A DNA stretch of 64,000 bases, taken from Mycolicibacterium sp. CBMA 234. GTDB taxonomy: Bacteria; Actinomycetota; Actinomycetes; Mycobacteriales; Mycobacteriaceae. The stretch covers positions 1 to 64,000 of the forward strand of contig NZ_MPKW01000003.1 in assembly GCF_009729415.1 (NCBI RefSeq), written 5' to 3'. Position 1 is the first letter of the stretch. Every line of letters begins with the position of its first letter. Below the pieces are notes generated by a model. It was not told the origin of the DNA and made no database searches. It worked only from the letters and a program-made list of their open reading frames with translations. A program made the translations under genes and the position numbers. Shown here piece after piece: positions 61,797 to 64,000 of this stretch.

Positions 61797-62908
61797 TTCG
61801 GGTCCTTGTGGACGGCCGCCGGCGGCGGTGCGGGGCTGAACAAGCTGCCTCCGACACTGCCACGCAATGTGCGAACCGCAACCAATGCCCAGGTGCACAG
61901 CAAGAAGACGTAAGCCAGGACCGCAGCGACGCGAAACGCGGGCAGGCCGGTGTGGGCGGCGAGTTGCGAGGTGCCGGTGACGAAGGTGCCGACGGGGAAG
62001 GTCAGGCTCCACCAGGTCAGCGCGAACGGCATGCCGCGACGCATCGTCCGTATGGTCAATGCGCTGGCCAGCGCGATCCACAGCACCGCGAAACCCCAGA
62101 CCGGGACGCCGAACAGGACGGCGAAAACGTTCATGGCAGAGGCCAATTCGGGGCTGACGGCTGACGCCGCCGCGGTTCCGAGTAGGCCGGCGGCGGTGAT
62201 GCCCTGGCCCAGCGGACCCAGCACGATCCACAGTGTCGGGACCCGGGCCGACCCGGACGTGCCGTAGTGGGCGAGTCGGCTCCAGATCATCGTGATGATG
62301 ATCAGCGCCGCGATCAGGGACAGCCCGAACATAGCGAAGCAGCCGTAGAACATCGTGGTGCGGCCCGTGCCCGGCGGTAGATGCGGCAGCAACAGTGCCC
62401 CGGCCGCCGCAGACACCATCGGCGGGACCACAGGCATGAGCCAGCCGCCGAATGCGGCGTCCGGGCCGACCTCCAGCTGGGTGAACATCAGGTAGGGGAT
62501 GGTCAGCGCTGTGAACAGGCCCCCGACCGTGCCTGCCGTCCACAGCACCCAGTCCAGGTCCACGGCAAACCGGGTGCCGATCAAATCGCGCCCGATCAGC
62601 AGCGCTCCGAGGCCGACCGTCATCAGTGCCATCGGCGCCGCGCCGTAAAAGTGCGTCATCTGCGGGTTGCGGACCTGGCCGCGGGCCACCTTCGGGTGCC
62701 GCACCCACTGCACCGTTACGGCGACGATCAACAGCACCAGCAGCGCCGTCGCAATCACCCACACGCCTTCGGCGAAGGCCCGCAACCCGGGCAGATGCAC
62801 CGGCAGCGACGCGGCGGCCGTTGCCACGATCCCGGTACCCATCACGGAGGCGAACCAGTTGGGGCCGAAATATTGCAGCCGGGCAGTCTCCGGGGCATCG
62901 ATGGTCAT
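61793..62908 (-). CDS. TDT/SLAC1-type membrane transporter (tellurite-resistance/dicarboxylate)
   Basis: A 371-aa membrane protein with about ten helices of the tellurite-resistance/dicarboxylate transporter (TDT, SLAC1) family: LQYFGPNWFASVMGTGIVAT at the start, then HFYGAAPMALMTVGLGALLIG and a C-terminal helix before a cytosolic tail. These proteins move anions or dicarboxylates such as malate or nitrate. ATG 62908 is preferred; an in-frame start at 63010 would add 34 residues over the neighbour's promoter. It is divergent from the LLM flavoprotein gene with only a 46-bp gap. Confidence 0.83.
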   Translation of the reverse strand: MTIDAPETARLQYFGPNWFASVMGTGIVATAAASLPVHLPGLRAFAEGVWVIATALLVLLIVAVTVQWVRHPKVARGQVRNPQMTHFYGAAPMALMTVGLGALLIGRDLIGTRFAVDLDWVLWTAGTVGGLFTALTIPYLMFTQLEVGPDAAFGGWLMPVVPPMVSAAAGALLLPHLPPGTGRTTMFYGCFAMFGLSLIAALIIITMIWSRLAHYGTSGSARVPTLWIVLGPLGQGITAAGLLGTAAASAVSPELASAMNVFAVLFGVPVWGFAVLWIALASALTIRTMRRGMPFALTWWSLTFPVGTFVTGTSQLAAHTGLPAFRVAAVLAYVFLLCTWALVAVRTLRGSVGGSLFSPAPPPAAVHKDPK

Positions 62909-62954
62909 GGTTCGATACAAACAGGTGACACAAACCAACCTCAAGGAGCATCTC

Positions 62955-63872
62955 GTGCAGATCAGCATTTTTGGTTCATTGAGTGGTCTCAAGTCTCCCG
63001 TCGACGACACCGTCGCGTACCTGAATCAGCTACGCGAAGAGGGTTTCCGGCGGGCCTGGTTCGCTCAAATGCCTTATGAGCCAGACCTTCTCACCGCGCT
63101 GACGGTCGGGCTGCGCGAGGTTGACGGCATTGAGGTGGGCACCGGCGTGCTGCCGATCCAGAACCAGCTCCCGATGTTGTTGGCGCAGCGGGCACTGACC
63201 ATCACCAGTATGGCCGGCAACCGGCTGCTGCTCGGGCTGGGTATGACGCATCAGGCCGTCACTGAGGGCATGTGGGGCATCCCGTGGGACAAGCCGGTGC
63301 GCCGGCTGAACGAGTACCTGGACGGGCTGCTCCCGTTGCTGGCCGGCGAGAAGGCCAACGCGACCGGGGAGACGGTGACCACGCGCGGCGCGCTGATCAT
63401 TCCCGGTGCCCAGACCCCGCCCGTCTACATCGCCGCGCTCGGGCCGAAGCTGCTGCAGATCGCGGGACGACGGTCCGCGGGCACCGTGACGTGGATGACG
63501 GGGCCGAAAACCCTTGCCGGACATGTCAGTCCGACGCTGCGCCAGGCCGCCGCCGATGCCGGTCGGGCCGACGCGGTGAGGGTGGTCGCGGCCATTCCGG
63601 TCGCGGTGACCGACGACGTTGACGCTGCCCGCAAGCAGGCCGCCGAGCAGTTCGTCATCTACGGGCAGCTGCCGTCGTACCGGGCCATGCTCGACCGTGA
63701 GGGCTACGCCGGTCCCGAGGACATCGCGATCATCGGCGACGAGCAGACGGTGCGTGATCGGCTCGCTGAATTGGAGGCCGCGGGCGTCGACGAGTACGTC
63801 GGCGTGACGTTCGATCCGTCTGCTGAGGGTCGGGCACGTACCCGCGCGGTGCTCAAGGAACTGGAGTCCTGA
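62955..63872 (+). CDS. LLM-class flavin/F420-dependent oxidoreductase
   Basis: A 305-aa luciferase-like oxidoreductase. TIM-barrel start QISIFGSLSGLKSPVDDTVAYL, the cofactor/substrate region AWFAQMPYEPDL and NRLLLGLGMTHQAVTEGMWG, and YIAALGPKLLQIAGRR. Mycobacterial members usually use F420 rather than FMN. The substrate is unknown. GTG 62955 has AAGGAG six bases upstream (62943-62948). The upstream extension lies within the neighbour's start region and is rejected. Confidence 0.85.
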   Translation: MQISIFGSLSGLKSPVDDTVAYLNQLREEGFRRAWFAQMPYEPDLLTALTVGLREVDGIEVGTGVLPIQNQLPMLLAQRALTITSMAGNRLLLGLGMTHQAVTEGMWGIPWDKPVRRLNEYLDGLLPLLAGEKANATGETVTTRGALIIPGAQTPPVYIAALGPKLLQIAGRRSAGTVTWMTGPKTLAGHVSPTLRQAAADAGRADAVRVVAAIPVAVTDDVDAARKQAAEQFVIYGQLPSYRAMLDREGYAGPEDIAIIGDEQTVRDRLAELEAAGVDEYVGVTFDPSAEGRARTRAVLKELES

Positions 63873-63935
63873 CACCAGGTTTGGCAAGGCTTCGTTGGCT
63901 GGCGGATCGACGTCGGCCCGCATAACGTTGCTGCA

Positions 63936-64000
63936 ATGGCGATCTCGTCGCATGTCGCCGAGCCTCACGACGGCTCGGTTGCGTCAAAGCTGAATTGGTT
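63936..64000 (+). CDS. N-terminus of a probable VIT/CCC1-family membrane protein (cut by window end)
   Basis: The reading frame from ATG 63936 gives MAISSHVAEPHDGSVASKLNW, then Leu, and runs off the window. EPH followed by KLNWL is the usual start of mycobacterial VIT/CCC1-like (vacuolar iron transporter-type) membrane proteins. Only 21 codons are present, so this is tentative. Confidence 0.45.
   Translation, partial: MAISSHVAEPHDGSVASKLNW

Overview
The window is high-GC chromosomal DNA from a mycobacterium other than M. tuberculosis (Mycobacterium sensu lato, probably a free-living or fast-growing type). Four things point there: a block of genes in the same order as M. tuberculosis Rv0216-Rv0243; many acyl-CoA dehydrogenases, acyl-CoA ligases, Lip-type esterases and wax-ester synthase/DGAT proteins; arabinogalactan/lipoarabinomannan genes (AftD, a DUF3068 protein); and EspC-like type VII substrates. 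All gene symbols and Rv comparisons come from recognising the translated proteins and the gene order. No database search was run.

Layout. 1-1036: a double-hotdog MaoC protein (Rv0216-like). 1056-8416: a PucR regulator and a probable steroid-catabolism operon (NTF2-like protein, acyl-CoA ligase, KstD-like dehydrogenase, Zn alcohol dehydrogenase, KshA-like Rieske oxygenase) closed by a strong hairpin terminator. 8423-20359: a small membrane protein, LipW, an asparagine/aspartate permease, WS/DGAT, a DUF559 nuclease-like protein, a septum-formation-like protein, FadE6, LipC and a second WS/DGAT. 20388-25476: an HTH gene with two operator dyads, and the operon acyltransferase-fadD12-lipO (like Rv1428c-Rv1426c), which diverges from echA1 around a perfect KstR-type palindrome. 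25483-32340: accessory genes (lipoprotein, secreted protein, fused acyl-CoA dehydrogenase, RibD-like reductase, TetR with a 44-aa leader ORF, crotonase, alpha/beta hydrolase, 73-aa protein). 32497-36028: Rv0223c-Rv0225-like aldehyde dehydrogenase, methyltransferase and glycosyltransferase.

36108-42144 is an island of lower GC with a three-gene set: an 803-aa WXG-type protein, a lipoprotein and an EspC-like type VII substrate. A polyprenyl-phosphate sugar transferase follows. It sits exactly between the Rv0225-like and Rv0226c-like genes and is the best candidate for an undescribed system. 42141-52970: the envelope block Rv0226c, Rv0227c (DUF3068), Rv0228 acyltransferase, VOC protein, AftD, Rv0236A, LpqI and TetR. 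52971-56062: a cobalamin riboswitch and a BtuF-BtuC-BtuD vitamin B12 importer. 56163-59802: htdX-fabG4 diverging from fadA2. 59895-64000: a hydrolase/TetR pair with a two-site operator, DUF488, a TDT-family transporter, an LLM flavin-dependent oxidoreductase and the first codons of a probable VIT/CCC1 protein.

Several gene ends carry long perfect or near-perfect hairpins (8376, 12911, 32051, 32427, 56104, 59806). Some have a U-tract and some do not. No tRNA, rRNA, CRISPR array or insertion sequence was seen.
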